A stretch of DNA of 64,000 bases from Culex pipiens pallens. Taxonomy: Eukaryota > Arthropoda > Insecta > Diptera > Culicidae. Each line of letters opens with the position of its first letter. Positions within the stretch are counted from its first letter, which is position 1. The notes beneath the pieces were generated by a model. It was not told the DNA's origin. It searched no databases and worked only from the letters and a program-made list of their open reading frames with translations. This document shows positions 46,943 to 57,742 of this stretch, one piece after another. The DNA is taken from NCBI RefSeq assembly GCF_016801865.2, contig NC_068938.1:11448160-11512159 (forward strand), written 5' to 3'. The translations under genes and the position numbers were made by a program.

Positions 46943-48356
46943 AAATGGAAAATGGATTTACCGAAAAATTGTGCAGTTCTGGAGGTTTGGTGTCTTCAGA
47001 AGAGTTGTTGCAAATGGAAAGGACAGCTTTTAGCTTGGCTGAAAGTTAGGGTTGTTTACGATTTGGGGGTTTTGCAAAAATCTTACTTTAGAGGAATAGT
47101 TTTGAGACTTTTCTGACGTCTAGAAAGTTGATGAGCTTGCCAATCCAAGCAATATACGCCTTCTACGACCAAATTTAGAGAAAGGATTTGAGCGAACCTT
47201 CAAAAATCAGTTTTTTGAACGTAGATATTCAAGTTCAAGATTTAGAGTAAAAGTAATGTTTGGTGTTCTTTTAGAGCTTTAAAAAATATACATTTTTATT
47301 TTTTGACAAGTCAATTTAAACTTAAGAGTCAAAAGTTAAAGCAATTTTAAGGTTAAAAAGAAAAGGTGTATGGGACCACCCTAACGAAATTCTAAATAAG
47401 TTTTTCCATGTAATTTTGCACGCTGAATATTGATCTGCCCTCAGAATTTAGCCAAAGTGTTAAAATATCGATTTTTGTTTAACTCCATTTTCTAGTTAAT
47501 TTTGTGACTTGGACCACTGTGAATTGTTGGTCTTTTCATTTTGTTAACAATATAAGAAAATAAAGTAGTCATTATATCTAGTACGAAGGTAATCAAACTG
47601 TAGATGACAAATATAAGATTACTTTTTAAGTTATTTAAATTGTAATGACCCATCAAGGCTAACGAAAATTTTATTTTCAAATTCAACAATTAGATGAAAT
47701 ATATTTATCGATCAATTGCTTGATTTTTGAGTTGCTCGGTTTCAGCTTGTAGAAGGAAACTAATCAAGTAAAAAATAACACTTCATTTCGCAAGCCGCGA
47801 TTATTTTTTTTTTCAACTTTTACTCCAATTTCACGCTAATTTCATCAACTTTCGCTAACCTAATCAACACTTGTTCCCCAACAAGAAACTTTCACATTTT
47901 TCATCGCAAACTTCAACGCGAGCCGGCTCGTTCGCCACGGTCTGGCGAACTGACGAGGCCAGACTTTGGCGCCGCTGCCATCGTAATTGACGCGCGCCCC
48001 GGCAACAACGGTCCAAAGTTTAAAAACTCACTGAGAAAATGTACCTACTTGGAAGATTTTCCGACGACGACGTCGTCGTCCAGGTCGGAAAATTCAAAGC
48101 GTTCCGATCCGGTGCCGTTTCAAGCCTGCTCAAAAGCCCACAGAAGCATGCTAATTCTGGGAAATCACGGCTCGCAAATCCGGTCACTTTCACTTTGGAG
48201 GTAATATTTCGAGCAGGGAAAACTTTTGGGGGTGGGAAGGAAGGGGGAGAGTGGGGTCAACACGCAACTTGCAAGCAAACAAAAAAAAAAAAAAAATGTT
48301 GAGAACTCGTCAAGCAAAACAAAAAACGGAAGACTTTTCTCTTCGCCAGACAGGAC

Positions 48357-48521
48357 CTGCAGGACGCGCTTGGGCAGATTCCGGTCGTCCTCCTCGGTAA
48401 TCTGGGTGCGGTACGTGGGCCGCTCGAACACGGGCGGGTTGTCGTTGACGTCCTTGACGTGGATCACCACGGTGGTGTAGTTTTCCTTCAGGTTATCGGA
48501 CGCGGCCAGCCGGAGTTCGTA
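48357..48521 (-). CDS. CadN: CadN alternative cadherin exon, upstream version (165 bp)
   Basis: Acceptor ...gcaaacccacacag before 48521 and donor GTCCTG at 48351-48356; phase 0 at both ends, 55 codons. It continues DYETRKR of the 116-bp exon with YELRLAASDNLKENYTTVVI, then HVKDVNDNPPVF (complete calcium-binding linker) and ERPTYRTQITEEDDRNLPKR plus VLQ. It is the counterpart of 42191-42349 and two codons longer. The DVNDN motif is intact here, whereas the other version has DVNDM. The donor departs from the GTRAGT consensus in the same way as in the other member. NYT is an N-glycosylation sequon. Confidence 0.94.
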
Positions 48522-49648
48522 CTGTGTGGGTTTGCGCGTGGTAGGGGCGTGAACAATTTTGCGTGTGTTTGTGTTAGCAGGGGAAAGAGAAAAGAGTAAA
48601 TTTATTCATGGATTAGTATGCGTGAGCGCGCGTTGTTTTCCGAAGAAAAAGTTTTTCACCAAAAAAACAACAACAAAAGAAAAATATCAATCAAAAGAAG
48701 AATTACGAGGGTGATAAAAACGCAATAAATTAAACAACCGGGAGCGATCGATCATTAAATTTTGCGTGCCACTGCATAAAATTTTCCTGGAAAGACACAC
48801 ACATTTAATAAACAGCAAAGTGGAAATAATTTCGCCGAAATGAGTCCCACTGCTTTTTGGTACGAAAATTAATAATTAAGTATATTTTTCGGACAAAATT
48901 AAATAACCGGTAAACGGTTAAAAGGTGTTTGTTTTCCGATGTTGTGGCAATTATCGTTGAAAGAGAGACAGAGAGGGAGTGCTGATGTTTGGTTTATTTC
49001 AACAAAATCGTGGAATAAGTAATTAAATTAATATTGCCTTCAGCGTGGACTCGTTATTGGCTATAAGGTCATGAATCTTTGATCGCATTCAACAAAGATA
49101 AATGATTGAACAAACCACTCATGTCGAATTAAGTTGATTGATGTTTAATTATTAATTGTTTCTTTGTGTTTACATCGAAAAGAAAACAGCTCAGAATGAA
49201 TGAATAAAAATCCATAAACCAAAAAATCAATATTTTTTTTGAGTTTGATCGGCTGCTCAAAATAATAACAACAGTCGAACTCTCATCAATTACAAAAAAT
49301 CAATTTGCATCTACACCAAACAAATAGAAAAAAAGTTTTTTTTTTCGTTTGATCCGTTGAACCGTATGTCGGTCCAAGACTGTGGACGACCTGGGGTGAT
49401 CCTGAAGTGATCAGTCAAAAATCTCGGCACCGACTTGAAACTCGTTCTGTTTGGATTAGTTATTTTTTTTGATGTTAAAAAAAACTCAAACCTAATTCAC
49501 GAATAAAAATATGATAATCTGCTGTATGATAATCGGCTGTAATCTGCTGTATGGCTGTTTTATGTAATTTATCTATACAATTTTTTGAAAATGTTTTTTT
49601 TTTATTTTCAAGCTTTATAGATTTTAAGGAAAACAAGTTTAAACACAG

Positions 49649-49722
49649 GCAGTGCGTGGCCGAATGGTTACGCTGTCCGCTTTGTAAGCGGATGATTCTG
49701 GGTTCGATTCCCATCTGCTGCA
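49649..49722 (+). other. tRNA-Thr(TGT)-like head of the SINE
   Basis: Folds as a tRNA of 73 nt plus discriminator A: acceptor GCAGTGC with CTGCTGC (two wobbles and one C-C mismatch), a perfect 5-bp anticodon stem TCCGC/GCGGA around loop TTTGTAA (anticodon TGT), and T arm CTGGG-TTCGATT-CCCAT (one mismatch). The mismatches and the attached SINE body argue against a functional tRNA gene; it serves as the internal promoter. Confidence 0.75.
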
Positions 49723-49852
49723 ACCTTCCATCGGATGAGGAAGTAAAATGTCGGTCCCGGCCTTGGTTGTTAGGCCGTTAAGTCATTCCAGGTGTAGGAG
49801 TCGTCTCCATGCCATAAGTACAAACAACACACCAAACCAAGCCTACTCCGGT

Positions 49853-49921
49853 GGAATCGCTGGCGGCGGTTGGACTCGCAATCCAAAGGTCGTCAGTTCA
49901 AACACTGGGGTGGAAGGTTCC
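49853..49921 (+). other. second tRNA-like fold inside the SINE
   Basis: GGAATC pairs with GGTTCC at the ends (one wobble, then weaker). There is a perfect 5-bp stem TTGGA/TCCAA around the 7-nt loop CTCGCAA and a T-arm-like GTCAGTTCAAACACTGGGG. A shortened D arm makes it 69 nt. It may come from a second tRNA, since the anticodon-loop sequence differs from the head. Confidence 0.5.
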
Positions 49922-51184
49922 TTGCAGTAGAAAGAGGTTTGGGTGCTCTCCCCATTCAAGCCTTCGGACTCCTAGGTTCGAGCAGAAACTTGCAATAGAG
50001 ACCACAAAAGACCCGGGGGTCGTTAATGTGGATGGTTTGATTTTTTGAAGTTTAAACAATTTGGTAAATTTTTGCAATTTCAAATCACTTGATAAAGAAA
50101 AAATACTTTTGGCATAAAAAATCTAAAATGTGTATGCTTTAAAAAAAAAATACTGGACTACTTAATTGTTCAGATACTTAAAATAATATAAAGAATTATT
50201 ATATCTTTATTGAGGCAATTACGAATAATGAAACAAAAAAAAAATGAAGATAGATCTATCTCAACCCACAAGTAATATAAACATTTTCTTTAAACTAGAG
50301 AATTTAGTTTAAAAAAATGTTCTCAGTAAAAGAGAACATTTTTTCATTAAACGATATTTAGGAAATATAGAATATCAGGGTAAATAAATGAAACTCATGT
50401 GAAATTTTCTTTTTTTTCTTCTTTATTTTTCATAAATAAAATAAAATATAAATAAATGGCTCACATTACAAAATGAAGATATGACAAGTTGTAACTTGAA
50501 AGTGTAAATCCACCTTTTTATAACCAATTTTACAACAATTAAAGCAACATAGAAAAATGCCAATTTCTCACCGCTTAACTCTCTACAACCCAACCTTGCC
50601 TTTAGACAGGATTCGACCTAAAATATCGCCAAAAAACAAATTTTCAACCAATTTTCGATCTTAAAAAAGCATTGGAAACAAGAACTAGAGTTTTCTAGAG
50701 TTTTTTTTTATTAGGTCCCATAAAAATATGAAAGACAATAGTTTATTGGTCCTTTAAAAAAAAAAAAAAAAAAACTCTGGTCTTAAAATTTAAAAAAAAA
50801 TTAGGGTTGTAAGTTTGACTTGTTTTATGTAACTTTGCCAATGTATAAAAAAAATATTTTTCTGGGGTCAACTTTGACTGTGTTTCTCACTAATATTTTC
50901 TTTATTTTATGAGAAATTAAGTATGCAGCAATTGTTATATTGCCCCAGACTATGCCAGACTATGGTTTCATTCAAGAGTAAAAAAAAGTGAAAAACAAGC
51001 AAAAATTGAAAAAAACAACGAAAAAAAAATTTGGACAGTAGATGGTTAAGTTATTTCACTCAGTTTCTGATTAAAAAAAAAACCATTAAAAGATTTTGTG
51101 GCAGAATTTATTTTCATTTTCTCAGTACAATCAGCGATTTGAAATTTTCGAACTTACTATATTTTGCTAAATTGAACGTCTTTC

Positions 51185-52952
51185 AATTCAATTCAATTCA
51201 ATTCGGTTTTATTGGTGAATAATCAAGATACAATCAGTTCTTTTGCAGTTCATAACAGAGTTTTGGAGTTCCTTTCAGCTGTGTGTTGCACCATAATCCA
51301 TTTTGGAACAATTATTTCTATAACTATGGCACTAACAAGAGCAAGAAAAATTAAAAAAAAAAAACTTGCTAAAATTGCAAAGGAAAGGGGAAAGAAAGAG
51401 AAAAAGCTTATAACTACATCACAGTATTTTATCCTTTGTAGATGTGCTTGATCATCAGCTCCCCAAGGGCTAGAAATTGCTCCGCCTTGTTACGGCAGGT
51501 CCGAAACCTCGACATCATCTCCCCCGCGAGAGCAAAGAACTCTGGCAGGGTGAAGAGATCTTCCCCGGTGACTTCTTGCTGGGCCGCATTGCCGCTACCG
51601 GCAGCGACCACGCTGGCGAACGATCGCCCCCAGCCAGGGGGGAATGCTGAGTTGTCCGCGGGAACCGTACGCTGCCCAGCAGCCGGCACGGTTACGCTCG
51701 TACTTCGCTGAGGAGGGTGGGACGCTGCTGCTTTCTTCTTCCTCTTTTCCTGCTCCTCGAGGTAATTTTTTCGTGCACTGCATCCACGGTAGTTGCTGGT
51801 ATGGTTACCTCCACAGTTGGCACACTTGATGCGCGCCTTGGTTTGCTCTGCCTTGTCTCCCAGGTCCGCCTTGCACGGCAGTGCACACGCCTCAGAGAGG
51901 TGTGTTTCACCGCACTTCACACAGCGGGGCGGGAGGTTGCAGTTCCGCGAGCCGTGGCCGAATTTCTGGCAACGGTGGCATTGTGCTGCGTCCGACGGGT
52001 ACTTTGAGTAGAACCGCCAGTTTACCCAAAACCCGTCCAACGCCTTAGTTCGTCGCAGGTCTTGAATCTTGACGGTGCCGCGGTCGAAGTACAACAGGTA
52101 CAGTGTGTGTGTACCTGTGACTGTTGTCTTCCGCGAGAGGACTTTTATGTCACGCGGCGTTATTCCAGCACCCGAGAGGTCCTTCTTGAGGTCGGAGATC
52201 GGGCGGTCTTGGTACCCCTGCAAGACGACCTTAACGGCTGTCTTCTGCACGGGGTCGAATGTGTAGAACTTGAAGTTTTTACCCTTCAATTTCTCCACAA
52301 CCAGGTCGAAGTTCTTGTTGTCAAATGTGTAGACTTGCACTGACGACTTACCGATTTTCAGACAATATCCGAGGCCTTCCAGCAACTCGTCAATATCGTC
52401 CACCAACGTGTCCAAAACAAAAATTGGAGGTGGTCTACGTTCCTTTGGAGAATTGTTCGTTTTTGGCGTCGGCACTTTTTTCCGTGCACGACGATCGTCA
52501 TCGTCGTCGTCGGTAGTGCTGCTACCGTCGGTGTTGTTGTTGTTGTTTTCTTCGTCGTCGCTCAGCATCTGGAACTCGTTCCTGATGGGAATGTTGGCGG
52601 ATGTTGACGTGTTGGTCGTGGCACCGGAAGTACCGGAACGGGTTCGCACTGGTGATCTTGGAACATATCCGGGATGTAGCAACTTTTTGTCGATGCCTTC
52701 TGCGCTCACGCTCCCCTGCGCGATGGCGGTCGACACGGCGTTGGTTTGTTTACCTTTTTGCACACGGCCGGTAGACGAACTTCGCGGGTTTTTCGAGGCC
52801 GCACTCGAACTGCCACGACCACGGCCGGCCTTTGGCATGCTGCAGGAGCAAACTCGCGGGTAATCACGGTAATTTACGGCGAAAAAAATCGAAAAAACGA
52901 TGGAGCACTGAGCACTTGACTGCTGCTTGCTCTCGTGCTTACACGGAGGAGG
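51185..52952 (-). mobile_element. gag-only non-LTR retrotransposon, 1.77 kb, with 15-bp target duplication
   Basis: Bounded by perfect 15-bp direct repeats AATTGAACGTCTTTC at 51170-51184 and 52953-52967. Read on the minus strand: a 5' UTR of about 114 bp, one ORF (51429-52838) like Jockey-type ORF1, then a 3' UTR of about 240 bp ending in a (GAATT)n tail. There is no ORF2, endonuclease or reverse transcriptase between ORF1 and the 3' UTR. The 3' UTR is shared with the truncated copy at 34652-34830. The element is thus either an internal-deletion derivative or a true non-autonomous family mobilised in trans. Confidence 0.9.
51429..52838 (-). CDS. LINE ORF1 gag-like nucleic-acid-binding protein
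   Basis: 469-codon ORF1 of a non-LTR retrotransposon, counted from Met at 52838 (MPKAGRGRGSSSAASK); the frame is open further up, but those codons lie in the presumed 5' UTR. The N-terminal half is low-complexity (Ser/Asn/Asp runs, basic KKVPTPKTN), then a folded region (DDIDELLEGLGYCLKIG ... TALDGFWVNWRFY-like) resembling the PRE_C2HC region before the zinc knuckles. Three knuckles follow: CHRCQKFGHGSRNC, CVKCGETHLSEAC and CANCGGNHTSNYRGC. The C terminus (FFALAGEMMSRFRTCRNKAE and on to the stop) is the usual end of Jockey ORF1. Such proteins coat element RNA and chaperone annealing. The ORF is intact, suggesting recent activity or selection. Confidence 0.9.
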   Translation of the reverse strand: MPKAGRGRGSSSAASKNPRSSSTGRVQKGKQTNAVSTAIAQGSVSAEGIDKKLLHPGYVPRSPVRTRSGTSGATTNTSTSANIPIRNEFQMLSDDEENNNNNTDGSSTTDDDDDDRRARKKVPTPKTNNSPKERRPPPIFVLDTLVDDIDELLEGLGYCLKIGKSSVQVYTFDNKNFDLVVEKLKGKNFKFYTFDPVQKTAVKVVLQGYQDRPISDLKKDLSGAGITPRDIKVLSRKTTVTGTHTLYLLYFDRGTVKIQDLRRTKALDGFWVNWRFYSKYPSDAAQCHRCQKFGHGSRNCNLPPRCVKCGETHLSEACALPCKADLGDKAEQTKARIKCANCGGNHTSNYRGCSARKNYLEEQEKRKKKAAASHPPQRSTSVTVPAAGQRTVPADNSAFPPGWGRSFASVVAAGSGNAAQQEVTGEDLFTLPEFFALAGEMMSRFRTCRNKAEQFLALGELMIKHIYKG

Positions 52953-53094
52953 AATTGAACGTCTTTCCAAATTGTTAAAGGCAGCAGATTTTTATTTCGG
53001 CACAAAAAAAAATCATTGGAAAAGCTTTTTACTTATTTTTGGTTGAAAACCAACCTGAGCCATTTCGTACGAAATCGGAAATTTTATTTTTTGT

Positions 53095-53695
53095 ATTTTT
53101 TAATTTGACTGAAACTTTGTGAGGGCTTTCCCTATGACCAAAGCAGCCAATTTGTTATCGATTGATTGATTTGGTGTCTTCGACAAAGTTATAGGTATTG
53201 ATGAGGACTATTCAGAAAAAATAGTTTCACTTTAAAAACAAAATTTTAAATTGACTTTATTTTACTAAAAATCTCTTTCGCAAAATCCATATTTTTTAAA
53301 TTTTTAATTATTTTGATATGTTTATAAGGGATAAAAACTGCAAATTTTTAACTATAGAGAAAAATGGAGAAAAAAAAACCGCCTAGTTAAAAAATTTTGA
53401 TGTCAGTTTTTAATGTAAAATCAAATTTGCATTCAAAAAATTCTCTACACATTTTTTGATAAAGTTCACCGTTCTCTAAAAAAAATACTTAAAATTGCCT
53501 AAAAGACACTGAAGATTGGACCTCTGGTTGCTGAAATACAACGAATAATAAAAAAAAGAAAATTGAAGTTTTTTTTTTATTCTAATCCATTCATTTCCAC
53601 ATTTTCTGAAGCCGAAATCTCAGGAACTAATGAAAATTTTGGACGTTTGGGGCGTAATATTCAAGGTTTGGCTCTTTTAAAATGCTAGTCTTGAA
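53095..53695 (+). repeat. member of the GGGCGTAATATT repeat family
   Basis: Starts TTTGACTGAAACTTTGTGAG and ends GGGCGTAATATTCAAGG, with ATTTGGTGTCTTCGACAAAG and AAAATCAAATTTGCATTC in between. Same order and orientation as the copies at 14074 and 59690. Noncoding. Confidence 0.6.
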
Positions 53696-56600
53696 GAAAA
53701 AAAAATTTTTTTCTCCAAATAAATTTAAAAAATCTTAACCAGGTGGCAAAAATTTTCTCCCGTATGGTTCAAAAGTTGAGGATTTTTGTCTTCAAAACAT
53801 ATCAACAAATTCCAAAACAAAAAAAAAAATATTTTGATTTTTTTTTTGTGGAAAATAGTTTGACCACACAAAGTTTACACCAAAAAAAAGGTCTAAATCG
53901 GCCGATTTTGTAGAAAATTGCTCATATGACTTTTCATCTTTTTTTATTTTATTTTTTTGAATTTCATTTAAGAAAAACAAATTAAACTATCAAAAATCAA
54001 CCCAAGTTTTGAAAGTTTAAAATTTGAAAAATAAATTTAATTTTCTATCAATTTCACCGTTTTACGATCCTTAAAATCTTTTGAAGTTACATTTGAGCGT
54101 TCAATTAACAGTTGATAACGGCATTAATTAAAGTCCTGATTTACTAAACAAAAATAACAGAGGATTAAAGCATATATTTGTGGAAAAAAATTAGCAACAA
54201 GAATAATTGAAATCGGTTAGAAATAAGCAAAGATACAATTGCATTTCCAATATTTTTTTAAACATTTGATTTATAGATGCTTTATCAAGTCGTGTTTCAT
54301 AATGTATCAGTTCGTCAGGATTACATCAAATTTAATACATTTTTAAGTATAAAAAGTAGCTTTTGGCGCTCAAAGCTGTTCCATTTCGAAATAAATCATG
54401 CATCAAATCCATTCACGATAATCTCGGGAAAACCACTCACAGCTTCTCCTCTCTCTGTCCCTCTTTCATCGTTACCATCGCGAATATTCCAGTCCCAATC
54501 GCAGTGAAATTGCCGCATGCTGGTAAACATAAATAAAAATGACAGCTTTTGGCCACACTCCAGCGAGCATAAATCTTTAATAAGAGCTTTTCCGACGCTG
54601 CTTTTGCTGGTTTCAGTCAATACCACGAATGAATGACATCCCACCACAAAAGCTGTCGGAAGTAATGCTGGTCGGTCGACTATTTTTTCCGCTACTCAGC
54701 AGGACGAAATATTTGCCCGCGTGGAGGCGTTCAACTTGATGAAAAAGCAAATATTAAACAAAAAAGTAAAAACAACAACCGACCACTAATTTAAAACAAA
54801 CATTAAACAATGAAAAAGGAATAAATTTTAACTGGTGTGCGAGAGCCGGGTCGCGTCACGATGACCGCGGGAGATAAAAATAACCGCAAAAATATGCGCC
54901 AAAATAACATAAAACATAAAAAAAACTTTGGCCCCAGCTGGTGGTTTGAAACGGGTGAAAATAAAAATCGCCTCTGAAACAAAAAGAACAAATAAAAATC
55001 ACCGAAAACACACACGCACTGCTCTGCTGTTTTTCGCGAAATATTTATGCTTAGAGTTCAAAGGGTGTCCCGCCCCGCCAGTCGGTGTGAAAATGAAAAT
55101 TCCAGGAAAAACGCTTTCCCGAGCACGCGTGTGCGCGTGTGTTTGAGGGGGTTGGTTGAAAAATAAAGGTCGTAAAACAATGAAAAATCGTCTTGTTTGT
55201 TGTCATAATAAATTATGTATATTTTTTTCTGGAGGATTTTTTCATTCTGTCCCACTTGCCACCGAAGTGTGCTGCTGATGCTGATGTCCTTCTTGAAATT
55301 GGAATACTGAAAATTTTTAGGGATCGCTTGATTTTTTTCTGCCTCTTGTTTATTCACTGTGTTGTGCTGACTGATTTTGTTCACCTCCTTCAAGAACCCA
55401 ATTTGCATACCTGCGTTGGGAGGTTGGGAGAATTTTTGTCGAGTTTGAAGAGATTGCTTGAAATGTTGACGGTTCAGATTTGTACTTAAATTTGATTTGA
55501 TTTTTTAAACTAATTTTGCTTAGTAAAATTTGACAAAAAATCTCTCAACCTGCTCAAAAAACTACAAAATTGTAATAATTATCTAATGACAATAACTTAA
55601 TGAATTAGCTATCATTTAGTTCTAATATATTAATTTCAACACTATTTTTCTTGACATTTATTCAGTTTTGTTAGATTTTTTTATATTGGCTATTCTGATA
55701 TTGTTTTGTCATTTCCATTCTTTTAGTTTTTTTTTCTCTTATTTTGAGTGAATTTGTGATTAATTTGAACATGCCATAATTTTGTTTTAAAGAAGTAACA
55801 TTTTTGTTCTTAAACAACAATCAAAATTATTTTTGCTTGAAAATGATTTAGCATGAAATTTATGAGATGCAAAATTCGAGAAATAGAATGTCATAAAAAA
55901 ATCTTCTTTCATTCTGTCTGTTATTTGATTTTTCGTGTTTGTTCAATTTTAAAGGACAAAGAATGCACAAACAGATTAAGTTTAAATTTTTCAACAGTAT
56001 TATAATAATGCTGATGTTCATTTTCAGCGAATTTGTGTAACTTTGGTTTATCAATTGTTATAAGTTTGATCAGATTGTAGCCTCTAACTTTTGAATTGTT
56101 GTGACTTGAATTTTATCATTTCTAGAAATATTTTATGATTTTATTTTGAAACTTGTTCAACATTATTTGTACTAAAATTGAAGTTAATTCGGTTACATTT
56201 TATCATAATCAAAAATAAATTAAAATAATTTATTTTACTCAAATCAATTTAAAAAAAAAGTCAAAATTCTTAACTTCATTCGAAAATTTATTAATTTTTT
56301 TTCAAGAAATAAAAAAATAAAGACAATTATCATTTAAAAAAAATGTGTAAAAAGAAATTTAAAGAAACAAAAAAGGGGAAAAGCCTAATTTGCTCTTGCT
56401 TTGAAAAATCATGTTGGGTTTGAAAATAACAAAATTAGAAACTACCTCAGAAAATTTCATGAGCTATTTTTATTAGAAAAAAATATTGAAAAACATAATT
56501 AATAAAGTGATTTTTGCAACAAATAGGGAAATATACCTATTTTAATCACCCTAAGCCGTTTGACCAATTCTCATCACTTTTCCGTTTTCCGCTATTAAAT

Positions 56601-57295
56601 CAACATTTTCAGATGTATCAACAATGAAGAGTTGCTTGCTCACTTTTGTTTGAGCTATTTATTACTTTGGAACAGTCAAAAACACTTTATGAAAGCTGTA
56701 ATTCATGATCAAAGTGCTGATAGGCCGATAATAGAAATAGGCTGAGAATGGGTATAATTCCCCTAGTTAGTTAAAAATTAATTTTATATTTTATTGTAGT
56801 TTGACAACATTGTATCAATATTTAAATCTAGCACAAGTTACAATATAAGAAAAACACCACAAATTGGATAGATGAATAACAAATTAGTCAGCAATATCAC
56901 ACAATTACAATAAAAAAAATTATTCCAACTAAAATAAAAAAAAATAAAACATACAATTTAAGAAATTTTGTTTTCCCGGAATAAGCTGTAAAACTGTTAG
57001 GCATATAAAAATAATAAATTATTATTATGATTGAAAACTGTATTGACAATATCTCATGATCTAACCAATTAAATCCAATTAAGTTTAAGAAAAATTTTGC
57101 TGAAAAATTCATGTTATGAGAACAATTCCTGGCAAAAGCTTTCAAAAGTTGATATACGCTTTTGCTTAAAAAATCCATTCAAGAAACTGTATTTTTTGTA
57201 TTCTTGTAATTTACTGCAATGCTTAAAAAACTTCCATCAATGCTTTCTTATTTTTTAATAGATTTCTTCTTATTTTATTTGTTTTTTTTTTGTTG

Positions 57296-57742
57296 CCCGA
57301 GCAGACGGCAATAACTTGAGAATAACATTTTTTGATATTTGAAAATACTGGGCCAATAACATTTTATGTTATTTATAACAAGATTTGTTATTCGTCGTTA
57401 TGATTTTTTTGTTATTGGATTGTTATTGTAATAACAGACTAATAACAATTTTAGGTATTCTTCGAACAAATCTTTGTTATTATTTTTTGTTATTTTAACA
57501 ACTAATCCGATCATCCCAATAACAGTTGAAGATATTCTTCCATAACAAAAAATGTTATTCCAAAGTTGTTTTGGCTTTCAACCAATATCAGACCAATAAC
57601 AAATTTTGTTATGATAACATAAACTGTTATTAAACCCTTATGCAAAAATGGATTTTTCGGGAAGATTCCATAACACTTTCTGTCATTTTAACAGAATTTG
57701 TTATTGAAATTGCATGAATTTTGTTATTACCGTCTGCCCGGG
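57296..57742. mobile_element. terminal-inverted-repeat element (447 bp) rich in TTGTTAT
   Basis: The left end CCCGAGCAGACGGCAATAAC and the right end GTTATTACCGTCTGCCCGGG are inverted repeats of 20 bp with two mismatches. The interior is full of short self-complementary pieces built on AATAACA and TTGTTAT, so the RNA or single strand could fold extensively. No ORF. Target duplication not clear. Confidence 0.7.

Larger units (their letters stand above)
42350..48356. other. 6-kb intron between the alternative exons
   Basis: Noncoding. Balanced-composition sequence flanks both exons (42350-43000, 43190-43700, 47870-48356). The middle is AT-rich and holds the inverted-repeat element fragment 45086-45590 and the foldback 45597-46942. 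No third alternative exon with a DVNDxPPVF motif was found. Confidence 0.8.
49646..50047 (+). mobile_element. 402-bp SINE with two tRNA-like modules
   Basis: Flanked by perfect 11-bp direct repeats AAGTTTAAACA at 49635-49645 and 50048-50058. The 5' end is a tRNA-like module (49649-49722) with polymerase III A-box-like (GTGGCCGAATGG) and B-box (GGTTCGATTCC) sequences. A second tRNA-like fold lies at 49853-49921, followed by a unique tail that ends in a T run (GATTTTTTG), which would stop polymerase III. No poly(A) tail. Dimeric tRNA-derived SINEs (Twin) are known from Culex, but the spacer here (about 130 bp) is longer than I recall for Twin, so the family is left open. Confidence 0.85.

Noticed and set aside
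49649..49722. Functional tRNA-Thr gene
   Set aside because: The acceptor and T-stem mismatches, the attached 330-bp body and the target duplication around the whole show it is a SINE head.
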